From Methylophilaceae bacterium (GTDB taxonomy: Bacteria > Pseudomonadota > Gammaproteobacteria > Burkholderiales > Methylophilaceae): a stretch of 64,000 nt of DNA. The notes beneath the pieces are model-generated. The model saw nothing but the letters and a program-made list of their open reading frames with translations. It searched no databases and was not told the origin of the DNA. Where the stretch lies: positions 248,001 through 312,000 of the forward strand of contig JAOKBJ010000001.1 in the NCBI GenBank assembly GCA_028244835.1, in the 5' to 3' direction. Positions 34,528 through 44,233 of the stretch are shown in pieces. A program made the translations under genes and the position numbers. Positions within the stretch are counted from its first letter, which is position 1. Each line of letters opens with the position of its first letter.

Positions 34528-36492
34528 TTGAACACACCCAATAAAAATTTTAAAAGCTTTATTAGTCTTTTGAGTACGATGAGATTTGCAATTACAATGT
34601 TTTCACTTCTTGCGATCGCTTCAGTTATTGGCACAGTTTTAAAGCAAAACGAACCTTACAATAATTATATTATCAAATTTGGTCAATTTTGGTTTGATAT
34701 TTTTGAAAAGCTTGGATTGTATAATGTATACCAAGCTTTCTGGTTTCTTCTTATATTGGTTTTTTTAATTATTTCAACTTCACTATGCATATCTAGAAAT
34801 ACCCCTAAAATATTGAAAGACTACAAAAACTTTCAAGATCGCGTTAGAGAAAAATCTTTATTGTCTTTTAAACATTCATACCAATTTTCATTAAAGAAAT
34901 TTAGCGTAAAAAAAACTATATCTTTTTTAAAGTCACATAATTACAAAGTTAAGCATAAGTTTATTGAGGGAGAGGGAGATCTGATTGTCGCAAAAAAAGG
35001 CGATCTTCAAAAGTTTGGATATATTTTTACTCATTTAGCCATTGTGATAATTAGCATTGGTGGACTATTAGATGGAAATTTAGTTTTTAAGGTTCAGGAG
35101 TTAATAGGGACGAAACAAATTCAGCTGGTTGACCAACCACTATCTGAAATTCCTTTGAAAGGAAGAATGTCTGAAGATAACCTCTCTTATAGGGCAAGTA
35201 TTTTGCTATCTGAGGGGGATACAAAAACAGCTGCAATTCTAAGAGCTAAGGAAGGGTATCTTGTTCAAGAGATTCCATTTTCAATAACATTAAAAAACTT
35301 TAATATTAAGCATTATTCTACTGGCCAGCCTAAATCATTTGAAAGCGAATTATTAGTAATAGATAAAAAAACACGCGAAACTATAAATAAGACTATTAGT
35401 GTTAATAAACCTTTAACTTATAAAGGGGTAACTATTTATCAGGCCGCTTTTGAAGATGGAGGCTCACAATTAGATTTATTAGTTTGGGATTTAAACTCCT
35501 CACAACCGTCTTTTAAAATGAATTCTGAAATTTTTAAAAATAATAAGCTTACTTTTGAAAATCAAAATTTAATACTAGAATTCAAAGATTTTAGAAAGTT
35601 TAATATTCTAGAAGTAGGTCAAAATGAAGAAAAAAAACCAAAACCGACGAATGTGGGGCCAAACTTTTTGTATAAAGTTAGAAATGAATCTGGCCAAGCT
35701 AAAGAATACCAAACTTATCAATTACCAATGCTGGTAGACGGCAAATACTTTTTTATGAGTGGGATGAGAAATTCACCCCAAGAAGAATTTAAGTATCTTA
35801 AAATTCCTGCAGATGACAATTTAAGTATTGAAGGTTTTATGGTTCTTAAATCTTTATTAAATAATCCACAAAAAGTTCAAAATGCAATTAATAAAGGCAT
35901 CAATACGTCAGCTTTTACAACTGCTGAAAAGAAAGAAGCCTTTAGATTGGGAGCAGAAAATATTATTAATGCCTTCGTAGATGGGGGATATAATTCATTA
36001 GTAGATGCAATGGATTTAAACATCCCTGATCAATCTTCAATTGCAGACAAAGAAAAAGCAATAAAAACCTATATAAATATAATTTATTTAGTAAGCCAAG
36101 AACTTGTTCGTGGTTACCAAGTCAAGAATAAAGACGATATAGTTTTTCCAATTGATGACTCTCCAAGGTTTATTCAAGATGCTCTTACTGCTTATAGTGA
36201 TAGTTTTTTTTACGGAGTTCCTTTATATCTTGAATTAAAAGAATTCAAGGAGATCCAAGCTAGTGGCTTACAATTAACCAAGTCACCCGGTCAAGTTTGG
36301 GTCTATCTAGGCTCAATTTTATTAGTATTGGGTATATTTTGTATGATTTATATTCAAGAGATTCGTTTGTGGATTCTTAGGAAAAAAGACAGTGACAGTC
36401 TGATAGTAGCTTTAGCTAGCAATAGAGACCGGATGGATTTCGATCAATATGCAATAGAATTTAAAGATAAAATTAAAAAATCACTTAATTGA
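34528..36492 (+). CDS. resB: Cytochrome c biogenesis protein ResB (system II)
   Basis: ResB (Ccs1) forms with CcsB the system II complex that delivers heme and attaches it to apocytochromes c outside the inner membrane. The 654-residue protein has three N-terminal helices (within about residues 15-90 and near 165-185), a large periplasmic domain with QAAFEDGGSQLDL, and a C-terminal helix (about 590-615). The start is TTG at 34528, as no upstream ATG exists in frame; an internal ATG at codon 17 is the alternative. It lies 12 bases upstream of ccsB, clearly one operon. Confidence 0.93.
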   Translation: MNTPNKNFKSFISLLSTMRFAITMFSLLAIASVIGTVLKQNEPYNNYIIKFGQFWFDIFEKLGLYNVYQAFWFLLILVFLIISTSLCISRNTPKILKDYKNFQDRVREKSLLSFKHSYQFSLKKFSVKKTISFLKSHNYKVKHKFIEGEGDLIVAKKGDLQKFGYIFTHLAIVIISIGGLLDGNLVFKVQELIGTKQIQLVDQPLSEIPLKGRMSEDNLSYRASILLSEGDTKTAAILRAKEGYLVQEIPFSITLKNFNIKHYSTGQPKSFESELLVIDKKTRETINKTISVNKPLTYKGVTIYQAAFEDGGSQLDLLVWDLNSSQPSFKMNSEIFKNNKLTFENQNLILEFKDFRKFNILEVGQNEEKKPKPTNVGPNFLYKVRNESGQAKEYQTYQLPMLVDGKYFFMSGMRNSPQEEFKYLKIPADDNLSIEGFMVLKSLLNNPQKVQNAINKGINTSAFTTAEKKEAFRLGAENIINAFVDGGYNSLVDAMDLNIPDQSSIADKEKAIKTYINIIYLVSQELVRGYQVKNKDDIVFPIDDSPRFIQDALTAYSDSFFYGVPLYLELKEFKEIQASGLQLTKSPGQVWVYLGSILLVLGIFCMIYIQEIRLWILRKKDSDSLIVALASNRDRMDFDQYAIEFKDKIKKSLN

Positions 36493-36504
36493 TGGGGTTA
36501 AAAA

Positions 36505-37620
36505 ATGCTATTAAATATAAAAGATAAATTTATGAATTATTTGTTTGGCTTAATATTAGGTTGCGCAACTATTTTTGCAATATCAAAATTTAATAATTTT
36601 ATGGATAACTATGAACTAATTATTTTGATTGGCTCAGCTATTACATTTACCTGGATGGGTAATGTATGGCCAAATTTTAGAAAATTATTTTTATATACTT
36701 TTTCATTATCATTCATCTCTATTTATTTCTACAAAGGCAGTTTAGAAGAAATAGAGCTTAATTTCTTTCTTAAATATTTTTTATCTAGCCAATCAGCCAT
36801 TATGTGGATGACTGCTTTATATCCATTGAGTCTGCTTACTTATTGGATTTATTTATTTAGTAAACAAGACTTTTATGGAAATCTAGCAACTAAAATAACT
36901 TGGATAGCGACAATGATGGGGTTTGTGGGACTGTTAGTTCGCTGGTATGAATCTTATTTAGTTGGTATTGATATTGGACATATACCAGTAAGTAATTTAT
37001 ATGAAGTATTTGTTCTTTTCTGCTTAATTACATCTTTGCTATATCTTCATTATGAAGAAAAATTAGAAATAAAAAAAATGGGTGCGTTTGTACTCATTAT
37101 AATTACTGCAGCTGTAGTTTTTATTCTTTGGTATACCTTTGAAAAAGGTGCAGACGAAATACAGCCTTTAGTACCAGCTCTCCAATCATATTGGATGAAA
37201 ATACATGTACCTGCGAATTTTATTGGGTATGGTGCATTTGCAATGGCTGCTATGATTTCAGTTGCATACCTACTCAAAGATAAAGGCATCATGGGAAGTT
37301 ACCTACCAGAGTTAAATATTTTGGATGAAATGACTTATAAAGCGATATCAATTGGATTTATATTTTTTACAATTGCAACAATATTAGGTGCTGTATGGGC
37401 TGCCGAGGCTTGGGGAGGTTATTGGTCTTGGGATCCAAAAGAAACTTGGGCATTAATAGTGTGGTTAAATTATGCGGCATGGCTTCATTTAAGATTGATT
37501 AAAGGATTAAGAGGAACAGTGCTGGCCTGGTGGTCTTTGGTAGGTTTAGCTGTTACAACTTTTGCATTTCTTGGAGTTAACTTATTTTTATCTGGTCTTC
37601 ATTCATATGGCGAACTATAG
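36505..37620 (+). CDS. ccsB: Cytochrome c biogenesis protein CcsB/CcsA (system II)
   Basis: This 371-residue polytopic protein holds the WWD heme-handling domain: WGGYWSWDPKETWAL, from about residue 303. Conserved histidines in HIPVSNLYE, HVPANFIGYG and GLHSYG flank the heme pathway. About eight transmembrane segments are visible. It is the heme-binding partner of ResB in system II maturation. It is preceded by TGGGGTT, a weak ribosome-binding site, 12 bases after resB. Together with the cytochrome c4 and bc1 genes in this window it shows a c-type respiratory chain. Confidence 0.94.
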   Translation: MLLNIKDKFMNYLFGLILGCATIFAISKFNNFMDNYELIILIGSAITFTWMGNVWPNFRKLFLYTFSLSFISIYFYKGSLEEIELNFFLKYFLSSQSAIMWMTALYPLSLLTYWIYLFSKQDFYGNLATKITWIATMMGFVGLLVRWYESYLVGIDIGHIPVSNLYEVFVLFCLITSLLYLHYEEKLEIKKMGAFVLIIITAAVVFILWYTFEKGADEIQPLVPALQSYWMKIHVPANFIGYGAFAMAAMISVAYLLKDKGIMGSYLPELNILDEMTYKAISIGFIFFTIATILGAVWAAEAWGGYWSWDPKETWALIVWLNYAAWLHLRLIKGLRGTVLAWWSLVGLAVTTFAFLGVNLFLSGLHSYGEL

Positions 37621-37676
37621 GACGTTTTACTAAATTTTAATGTAAAATATATTCAATAAAAAATAAAAAAAATACA

Positions 37677-38471
37677 ATGTCTGATAATTTAATAAATATT
37701 GAAAACCTTACTTTTGGCTATGGAAAAGAACTCCTCCATAAAGGGATTAATATGCAATTCCAAAAAGGTAAAGTGTCCGCAATTATGGGTGGGAGTGGAA
37801 GCGGTAAAACTACTATTTTAAAACTTATCGGGGGGCAAATTAAGCCAAATTCAGGAAGTGTGTCTATTGATGGCCAAGTTGTCCATGATCAGAATTTGTC
37901 TGGTATTTACCAATTAAGACGAAAAATGGGTATGTTGTTTCAGCACGGAGCTTTATTCACCGATCTATCAGTTTATGAGAATGTTGCATTTCCTATGCGA
38001 GAGCATACAGACCTTCCAGAAAATATAATAAAAGATTTAGTTTTGATGAAATTAAATGCAGTAGGCCTCCGCGGTTCATATAAATTAATGCCTACAGAAT
38101 TATCTGGAGGAATGGCAAGAAGAGTTGCTCTAGCAAGAGCTATTGCACTCGACCCTGATATTATTATGTATGATGAGCCATTTGCAGGTTTAGACCCAAT
38201 CTCAATGGCTGTAATTTGTGATTTAATTCGAACGTTGAATGATGCGCTTGGGGCAACTTCAATTATTGTTACTCACGATGTTGCTGAAACTTTTTCTTTT
38301 GCAGATTATATTTATTTTGTTGCAGATGGTGTTGTTGCTGCTGAAGGATCACCAAAGCAATTAATGGCATCAAAACTTCCGTTTGTAAAACAGTTTATTC
38401 ATTCTGAAAAAGATGGACCAGTCCCATTTCATGTTGCTGCACCGTCTTATAATTCAGATTTGGCGCTTTAG
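37677..38471 (+). CDS. mlaF: Phospholipid transport ABC ATPase MlaF
   Basis: MlaF is the ATPase of the MlaFEDB complex, which moves phospholipids between the inner and outer membranes to keep outer-leaflet asymmetry. The 264-residue protein has Walker A GGSGSGKTT (38-46), the signature LSGGMARRVALARA (from about 142) and Walker B IIMYDEPFAGLD (about 162-173). The SGG-M-ARR form of the signature is typical of MlaF. It begins a long same-strand run of mla genes, 11 bases before mlaE. Confidence 0.94.
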   Translation: MSDNLINIENLTFGYGKELLHKGINMQFQKGKVSAIMGGSGSGKTTILKLIGGQIKPNSGSVSIDGQVVHDQNLSGIYQLRRKMGMLFQHGALFTDLSVYENVAFPMREHTDLPENIIKDLVLMKLNAVGLRGSYKLMPTELSGGMARRVALARAIALDPDIIMYDEPFAGLDPISMAVICDLIRTLNDALGATSIIVTHDVAETFSFADYIYFVADGVVAAEGSPKQLMASKLPFVKQFIHSEKDGPVPFHVAAPSYNSDLAL

Positions 38472-38482
38472 GAATTTAAAAT

Positions 38483-39271
38483 ATGAAGAGCTTAATAAGT
38501 TTTTTTGAAAAAATAGGTTATTCAATTACCAGCAGAATTAAGCGTCTTGGAACAGCCACAAGATTATTCTTTTTAATACTTATATCCTCAGGGGAGAGTT
38601 TTAAAAGGTTTCATCTAACTATGAAAGAAATTTATTTTACGGGAGTAATGTCTTTAGTAATTATTATTGTTTCTGCTTTTTTTGTAGGAATGGTTCTAGG
38701 ACTGCAAGGTTATTATACGCTTCAGAAATATGGATCATCTGAGGCAATAGGTGTTTTAGTTGCTCTTGCGTTAGTTAGAGAGTTAGGTCCAGTAGTAACG
38801 GCCCTTCTTTTTGCAGGAAGAGCGGGAACTGCAATTACTGCAGAAATTGGATTAATGAAAGCAACTGAACAATTATCAGCAATGGAGATGATGGCAGTTA
38901 ACCCTGTTGGCAGGATTATTGCCCCTCGCTTTTGGGCGGGTGTTATTGCAATGCCAATATTGGCATCTATCTTTTCAATGGTTGGCATTCTTGGTGGTTA
39001 TGTTGTTGCTGTTATTGTAATTGGGGTTGATGAAGGTGCATTTTGGTCTCAAATGCAGGCAAATGTTGATTTTAGATATGATATTGTTAATGGAGTTATA
39101 AAAAGCCTAGTATTTGGCGTAGCTTGTACCACAATTGCTCTTTTTGAAGGATTTGATGCTCCTCCAACTGCAGAAGGAGTTAGCCGGGCGACTACAAGAA
39201 CAGTAGTAACGTCATCATTAGTAATATTAGGACTCGATTTTATATTGACCTCTTTTATGCTTGGTGGGTAA
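38483..39271 (+). CDS. mlaE: Phospholipid transport permease MlaE
   Basis: MlaE is the permease of the Mla system. The 262-residue protein has an amphipathic N-terminal helix and about five transmembrane segments. It also has the family segment RELGPVVTALLFAGRAGTAITAE (in parts, about residues 93-115), with the EIGLMKATEQLSAMEMM coupling region. FDAPPTAEGVSRATTRTVV near the C-terminus is also conserved. It follows mlaF by 11 bases and precedes mlaD by 23 bases. Confidence 0.94.
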   Translation: MKSLISFFEKIGYSITSRIKRLGTATRLFFLILISSGESFKRFHLTMKEIYFTGVMSLVIIIVSAFFVGMVLGLQGYYTLQKYGSSEAIGVLVALALVRELGPVVTALLFAGRAGTAITAEIGLMKATEQLSAMEMMAVNPVGRIIAPRFWAGVIAMPILASIFSMVGILGGYVVAVIVIGVDEGAFWSQMQANVDFRYDIVNGVIKSLVFGVACTTIALFEGFDAPPTAEGVSRATTRTVVTSSLVILGLDFILTSFMLGG

Positions 39272-39294
39272 ACTTATTAAAATAAGGAAATTAT

Positions 39295-39759
39295 ATGGAT
39301 AAAATTAAACTAGATGCTTGGGTCGGAATTTTTGTGGCAATTGGAGTAATCTCTTTACTTGGACTTGCTATGAAGGTTGGAAATTTAACTTCTAATGATA
39401 TAAGGGAAACTTATTCAGTTATAGCTCACTTTGAAAATATTGGAGGATTGAAACCAAGAGCCCCTATAAAAGCTGCCGGTGTCGTTGTGGGTAGAGTAAA
39501 ATCGATTTTTTTTGACACAAAGGCCTATCATGCTGTCGTGAAAATTGATATTGATAAACGTTACATTTTCCCAAAAGATACTTTTGCAAACATTTACACA
39601 GCAGGTCTCCTTGGCGAACAATATGTTGGCTTAGAGGCAGGTGGGGATATGAGCAATCTGGCTGAAGGAGATAGAATTACTCAAACTCAAGATGCAGTTG
39701 TTTTAGAAAAATTAATCAGTCAATTTTTATATAGCAAGGCATCTGAAGAGGAGGAGTAA
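39295..39759 (+). CDS. mlaD: MCE-domain phospholipid-binding protein MlaD
   Basis: MlaD is the hexameric MCE protein that gives the Mla complex its hydrophobic lipid channel. The 154-residue protein has one N-terminal transmembrane helix (about residues 8-26) and one MCE domain (about 38-118), including the IGGLKPRAPIKAAGVVVGRV segment and the YTAGLLGEQYVGLEAG strand. It is held in the inner membrane facing the periplasm. The usual order in betaproteobacteria has mlaA between mlaD and mlaC; here mlaC follows at once. Confidence 0.93.
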   Translation: MDKIKLDAWVGIFVAIGVISLLGLAMKVGNLTSNDIRETYSVIAHFENIGGLKPRAPIKAAGVVVGRVKSIFFDTKAYHAVVKIDIDKRYIFPKDTFANIYTAGLLGEQYVGLEAGGDMSNLAEGDRITQTQDAVVLEKLISQFLYSKASEEEE

Positions 39760-39760
39760 A

Positions 39761-40363
39761 TTGAAAAAATATCTTATTAAATTATTTTTATTGATCATAT
39801 TTTTTTCATGTAATTCTATTGCTGCCTTGGGTCCTGAAGAGTTAGTAAAAAAAACAGCTGAAGATGTTATCTTTGCTATTAAGGCAGACCAAGAAATTCA
39901 AAAAGGTAATAAAGAAAAGATTTATAAATTAGCTGAGGAAAAAATACTTCCAAATTTTGATTTTGAAAAAGTTGCACGTCTAGTATTGGGCCGAGCTTGG
40001 AGATCTGCAAGTGACGATCAAAAAAAAGGCTTTATTATTGAATTTAGAACACTTTTATTAAAAACATATGCTGTAGCTTTGTCAAAATATAAAGATCAGA
40101 AAATAGAATTTAAACCAACCAGGATGTCAGATACAGATGAAATAGTTATAGTTAAAAGCGAAATCATTCAAAGTGGAGCTCAACCAATTAGGGTTAATTA
40201 TGCATTATCGAAGAGCACTGGAAAGTGGCTTGTTTTTGATATTGTGATTGAAGGCGTAAGTTTAGTTACTAATTATAGAAGTCAATTCTCAGGTGTGATT
40301 AAGAAAAATGGTATGGATACTTTAATCAAAAGATTAGCAAAAAAAAATAAAGGTAAGAAATAA
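39761..40363 (+). CDS. mlaC: Periplasmic phospholipid carrier MlaC
   Basis: MlaC ferries phospholipids across the periplasm between MlaA and MlaFEDB. The 200-residue protein has a signal peptide (about residues 1-22) and the Tgt2/MlaC fold. VARLVLGRAWRSASDDQKKGF followed by FRTLLLKTYAVALSKY (both in the first half) and WLVFDIVIEGVSLVTNYRSQF (in the second) are family segments. The start codon is TTG at 39761, one base after the mlaD stop and preceded by a strong GAGGAG ribosome-binding site. Confidence 0.93.
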   Translation: MKKYLIKLFLLIIFFSCNSIAALGPEELVKKTAEDVIFAIKADQEIQKGNKEKIYKLAEEKILPNFDFEKVARLVLGRAWRSASDDQKKGFIIEFRTLLLKTYAVALSKYKDQKIEFKPTRMSDTDEIVIVKSEIIQSGAQPIRVNYALSKSTGKWLVFDIVIEGVSLVTNYRSQFSGVIKKNGMDTLIKRLAKKNKGKK

Positions 40364-40367
40364 AAAA

Positions 40368-40649
40368 ATGTCTCCAATAGAATTTCAAAATAGTAATTGG
40401 ATTATGAAGGGCGATATTACATTAACTCAAGCACCTAGCATCATGAAGCTAACCCTTGGCTACGAATGGAAAAATTCTATTCTAATAGATTTAATTCAAG
40501 TAAAAGAAGTTGACACCTCATTACTAGGATTGATATTTGAGTGGAAGCGACAAGCTAAAAAATATAACAAAACTGTGAGCATAAAAAATACTCCCGCTAA
40601 CCTAGAAAGCCTCGCCAAACTTTATGGCGTAGAAGAATTTATTTCTTAA
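40368..40649 (+). CDS. mlaB: STAS-domain protein MlaB
   Basis: MlaB is a small cytoplasmic STAS protein that binds MlaF and is needed for stable complex assembly. The 93 residues fit a single STAS domain. The central LIDLIQVKEVDTSLLGLIFEW region (in two parts) has the Thr/Ser-containing turn where STAS proteins carry their conserved residue, followed by WKRQAKKYNKTVSIKN. It follows mlaC by 4 bases, and the position at the end of the mla run supports the call. Confidence 0.82.
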   Translation: MSPIEFQNSNWIMKGDITLTQAPSIMKLTLGYEWKNSILIDLIQVKEVDTSLLGLIFEWKRQAKKYNKTVSIKNTPANLESLAKLYGVEEFIS

Positions 40650-40700
40650 TAAATAAATTTCAATATACAAACTAAATTTAAAAGATCAATTAAAAATTTG

Positions 40701-41615
40701 ATGAAAAAAGCTATTTCATTTAAGAAAGTAAAAAAAAGTTATGGCCAATTAAAGGCTGTTAATGGAATTACCTTATCAATCGAAGAGGGAGAGTTCTTTG
40801 GTCTGCTCGGACCTAATGGCGCTGGTAAATCAACATTGATTAATATGTTGGCAGGTTTGGTTAAGCCAACATCTGGCTCTATATCTGCAATGGGATTTGA
40901 TGTCATTAAAGACTATCAAAATGCTAGACATTCACTTGGAATTGTTCCGCAGGAACTAGTTTTCGATCCATTTTTTAATTTAAGAGAAATGCTTCGTTTC
41001 CAAGCAGGTTATTTTGGAAAAGGTAAAAGTAATGATGCTTGGGTCGATGAAGTTATCGAGCGCTTAGATTTAAAAGAAAAAGCTTCAACTAATATGAGAA
41101 TGCTATCGGGGGGAATGAAAAGGAGGGCTTTAATAGCCCAGGCCTTAGTTCATAGGCCTCCAGTAATTGTATTAGATGAGCCTACAGCTGGTGTGGATGT
41201 GGAGTTAAGACAAAAATTATGGGCTTTTATCAAAGAATTAAATGTAGAGGGGCATACAATTGTTTTGACCACTCATTATCTTGAAGAGGCTGAAGCTTTA
41301 TGTAATAGAGTGGCAATGCTTAGAGCTGGAAAAGTAGTTGCGTTAGATACCACCACTAATCTTCTTAAAAAATTTGCAGCAAAAAATTTAAAACTTAGAC
41401 TGTCTTTAGAAAATGCATTTAAATTATCAAGCATTATTAAGGGAATAAAATTTTCAGCCGATAGTGATTTCTATACTTTTGAATTAAAAAAAATTGATGA
41501 TATTGGTAAAATTATTTCAGCCTTAAATAAAGCATCTATAGAGATATTGGATATGGAAACTGTAGACCAGGACCTAGAAAATATTTTCTTAAAGCTAACA
41601 GGGAATAAAGTTTAG
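40701..41615 (+). CDS. ABC-2 type exporter ATPase (YadG-like)
   Basis: This is the ATP-binding subunit of an ABC-2 type exporter. It has Walker A GPNGAGKST (near residue 38), signature LSGGMKRRALIAQAL and Walker B VIVLDEPTAGVD. I chose the ATG at 40701; a TTG immediately before it (40698) would add one residue only. It abuts its permease gene (1 base apart). The pair resembles E. coli YadG/YadH, whose substrate is unknown. Genes like these sit downstream of mla in betaproteobacteria, so an envelope role is plausible but unproven. Confidence 0.92.
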   Translation: MKKAISFKKVKKSYGQLKAVNGITLSIEEGEFFGLLGPNGAGKSTLINMLAGLVKPTSGSISAMGFDVIKDYQNARHSLGIVPQELVFDPFFNLREMLRFQAGYFGKGKSNDAWVDEVIERLDLKEKASTNMRMLSGGMKRRALIAQALVHRPPVIVLDEPTAGVDVELRQKLWAFIKELNVEGHTIVLTTHYLEEAEALCNRVAMLRAGKVVALDTTTNLLKKFAAKNLKLRLSLENAFKLSSIIKGIKFSADSDFYTFELKKIDDIGKIISALNKASIEILDMETVDQDLENIFLKLTGNKV

Positions 41616-41616
41616 T

Positions 41617-42393
41617 ATGAATAATTTACATAACCAATTAATAGGTACATGGACTCTTTTAAAAAAAGAACTTCTTAGGTTTTGGCGTGTGGCTTTTCAA
41701 ACAGTTGCTGCACCTGTAATTACAGGAATATTATACTTGCTCATTTTTTCTCATGTGCTTGATGGTCGGGTTGAAGTATATGAAGGTGTTCCTTATATGG
41801 CCTTTTTAATTCCAGGGTTAATTATGATGTCTCTCCTACAAAATTCTTTTTCTAATAGCTCATCAAGCTTAATTCAGGCAAAAGTAATGGGGAATATTGT
41901 TTTTCTTTTATTAACCCCTTTAAGCTATATTCAGTTATTTTTTTCCTTTCTTGTTGCATCAATAGCAAGGGGGATATTTGTTGGGTTTTGTATTTATTTA
42001 ATCGCTACTTTATATATTGATTTACCTATTGAGCATCCGTGGATAATATTTTTATTTGCTGTTTTTGGTGGAGGACTCATGGGAGCATTTGGTATAATCG
42101 CTGGAGTTTGGGCCCATCGATTCGACCAAATGTCAGCCTTCGGAAATTTCGTTATTATGCCTTTATCAATGTTATCTGGTGTATTTTATTCCATTCATTC
42201 ATTGCCAGTGTCTTGGCAAAAAGTCTCACAATTAAATCCATTTTTCTATATGATTGATGGATTCAGGTACGGGTTTTTTGGACAATCAGATGTATCACCA
42301 TATTTTAGTTTAAGTATTGTTATTTTATTTTTTATTGTCTTATCTTATGGAACGATTCAAATGTTAAAATCTGGTTATAAACTAAGGGGATAA
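41617..42393 (+). CDS. ABC-2 type exporter permease (YadH-like)
   Basis: The 258-residue protein has about six transmembrane helices and the ABC-2 permease layout. An N-terminal WTLLKKELLRFWRVAFQTV segment precedes the first helix, SGVFYSIHSLPVSWQKVSQLNP is the conserved loop before helix five, and FYMIDGFRYGFFG follows. It would form the channel for the ATPase encoded one base upstream. Its stop codon is directly followed by the ibaG start, so the genes are read as one message. Its substrate is unknown. Confidence 0.9.
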   Translation: MNNLHNQLIGTWTLLKKELLRFWRVAFQTVAAPVITGILYLLIFSHVLDGRVEVYEGVPYMAFLIPGLIMMSLLQNSFSNSSSSLIQAKVMGNIVFLLLTPLSYIQLFFSFLVASIARGIFVGFCIYLIATLYIDLPIEHPWIIFLFAVFGGGLMGAFGIIAGVWAHRFDQMSAFGNFVIMPLSMLSGVFYSIHSLPVSWQKVSQLNPFFYMIDGFRYGFFGQSDVSPYFSLSIVILFFIVLSYGTIQMLKSGYKLRG

Positions 42394-42642
42394 ATGTTAT
42401 TACCTAGCCAAATAGAAGAAGTAATTGTAGCTAATTTAGATTGTGTTTTCATTGAAGTTAAAGGAGATGATGGCACTCATTTTGAAGCAACTATTGTCAG
42501 CTCTCTTTTTAAAGACCAATCTATGATTAAACAGCACCAAATCGTTTACCAGGCTTTGGGTGATATGATGAAACAGGAAATACATGCTTTATCAATTAAA
42601 ACAATTACCCCAGAACAATGGGAAGAATTTAATAAATCATAA
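42394..42642 (+). CDS. ibaG: BolA-family protein (IbaG/YrbA type)
   Basis: The 82-residue protein is a short BolA-family member. VKGDDGTHFEATIVSSLF carries the conserved Gly-x-His that can ligate an Fe-S cluster, and KQHQIVYQALGDMM followed by HALSIKTITPEQW completes the fold. The CGFS glutaredoxin encoded 12 bases downstream is its known kind of partner: BolA and monothiol Grx proteins share a [2Fe-2S] cluster and act in iron-sulfur trafficking. Its place between an ABC exporter and murA is usual for IbaG/YrbA. Confidence 0.92.
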   Translation: MLLPSQIEEVIVANLDCVFIEVKGDDGTHFEATIVSSLFKDQSMIKQHQIVYQALGDMMKQEIHALSIKTITPEQWEEFNKS

Positions 42643-42654
42643 TGGAGATAAGAA

Positions 42655-42963
42655 ATGGCTGAAAATTTAAAAATTAAACAATTAATTGATGAAAATCAAG
42701 TGCTCCTTTTCATGAAAGGAAACCCTAAGTTTCCTCAATGTGGCTTCTCAAGCACAGCCTGTCAGGTTTTAGATGCATGTGGAACAAAATATGAAACATT
42801 TGATGTATTGCAAGACCCTGATGTTCGTGAAGGAATTAAGATATTTTCAAATTGGCCAACAATTCCACAGTTATATATTAAAGGAGAGTTTGTTGGAGGA
42901 TCAGATATCATAAAAGAAATGTATGAGTCTGGCGAGCTTGCTAAATTAATATCCCCAACGTAG
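42655..42963 (+). CDS. grxD: Monothiol glutaredoxin GrxD (CGFS type)
   Basis: This 102-residue monothiol glutaredoxin carries the diagnostic CGFS site (residues 29-32) after [10 protein letters not shown], with [20 protein letters not shown] (cis-Pro and glutathione-binding region) following. Such proteins hold and transfer [2Fe-2S] clusters, commonly with a BolA partner. The ibaG gene lies just upstream, which supports a paired role. A GGAGAT ribosome-binding site precedes the ATG. The murA start follows after 3 bases. Confidence 0.96.
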   Translation: MAENLKIKQLIDENQVLLFMKGNPKFPQCGFSSTACQVLDACGTKYETFDVLQDPDVREGIKIFSNWPTIPQLYIKGEFVGGSDIIKEMYESGELAKLISPT

Positions 42964-42966
42964 CTC

Positions 42967-44232
42967 TTGGATAAACTTATAATAAATGGCCAAAAAAAGC
43001 TAAACGGAGATGTTTATATTTCTGGTGCTAAAAATGCTGCATTACCTATTTTAATTGCTTCTTTATTATCTAAAGAAGAATTAAAATTAAAAAATGTCCC
43101 TAATCTTTTTGATATAAAAACAACTGAAAAACTATTATTTGCTATAGGTGTGGAAATCTCAAGAACTGATTCATTAATGACACTAAGTGCGAGAGATGTA
43201 ACAGATCTTCATGCTCCTTATGATTTGGTTAAAACTATGAGGGCATCTATTCTTGTTTTGGGCCCCTTATTGGCAAGGTTTGGAAGTGCAAGGGTTGCTC
43301 GTCCAGGCGGTTGTGCAATTGGCTCTAGACCAGTTGATATTCATATTAAAGGTCTTGAGGCGATGGGAGCTAGAATTAAAAATGAATCTGGCGATATTGT
43401 TGCGTCTACCGAGCATCTCCCTGGGAACAGATTAACTGGAGCAGAAATTTCTATGAGCCAAGTGACTGTAACTGGAACTGAAAATTTAATGATGGCAGCG
43501 TGCCTTGCGAAAGGAAAAACCATACTTAAAAATTGCGCTAAAGAGCCTGAAGTTATTGATTTAGCAAATTGTTTAATCAAAATGGGAGCCAGTATAAAAG
43601 GATTGGGCACTGATATAATTACGATAGAGGGAGTAGAGGAATTAAATGGAGCTGAGCATTCAATTATTTTTGATCGAATTGAAGCAGGTACTTATATGAT
43701 AGCAGCTGCTATGACAGGTGGAGAATTAAGATGTATCGGAATTGACACAGACAAAATGACTTCTATTATTAATAAATTAAGAGAAACAGGGGTGGAAGTT
43801 ATTGAGACAGATAATACTGTTACAGTTAAAAGTAAAGGTACGTTAAAAGCTGTAAGTATTGAGACGGCGCCATTCCCAGGCTTTCCAACCGATATGCAGG
43901 CTCAATTTATGGCATTAAATACTATCGCAAAGGGGGATAGTGAAATAAAAGAAACAATTTTTGAAAATAGATTTATGCATGTTCAAGAATTAATTAGAAT
44001 GGGCGCTGATATTCAAATTAATCAAAATACAGCAGTTGTAAGAGGTGGTAAAATGCTAGAAGGCGCTAATGTTATGGCAACAGATTTAAGAGCATCAGCA
44101 TCTTTAGTCCTCGCTGCTCTTTCAGCTAAAGGAACTACCGTGATTGATAGAATTTATCATTTAGATAGGGGCTATGAGAATTTAGAGAAAAAATTTAACC
44201 AGATTGGGGCACAAATAGAGAGGGTTAATTAA
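42967..44232 (+). CDS. murA: UDP-N-acetylglucosamine 1-carboxyvinyltransferase MurA
   Basis: MurA commits UDP-GlcNAc to peptidoglycan by adding enolpyruvate from PEP. The 421 residues match the family. The catalytic, fosfomycin-targeted cysteine is Cys116 in [22 protein letters not shown] opens the protein, and the C-terminal half has [12 protein letters not shown]. The start is TTG at 42967, three bases after grxD; it gives the family N-terminus [12 protein letters not shown] exactly. The gene leads into the his operon with one base between its stop and hisG, the normal betaproteobacterial arrangement. Confidence 0.97.
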   Translation: MDKLIINGQKKLNGDVYISGAKNAALPILIASLLSKEELKLKNVPNLFDIKTTEKLLFAIGVEISRTDSLMTLSARDVTDLHAPYDLVKTMRASILVLGPLLARFGSARVARPGGCAIGSRPVDIHIKGLEAMGARIKNESGDIVASTEHLPGNRLTGAEISMSQVTVTGTENLMMAACLAKGKTILKNCAKEPEVIDLANCLIKMGASIKGLGTDIITIEGVEELNGAEHSIIFDRIEAGTYMIAAAMTGGELRCIGIDTDKMTSIINKLRETGVEVIETDNTVTVKSKGTLKAVSIETAPFPGFPTDMQAQFMALNTIAKGDSEIKETIFENRFMHVQELIRMGADIQINQNTAVVRGGKMLEGANVMATDLRASASLVLAALSAKGTTVIDRIYHLDRGYENLEKKFNQIGAQIERVN

Positions 44233-44233
44233 C

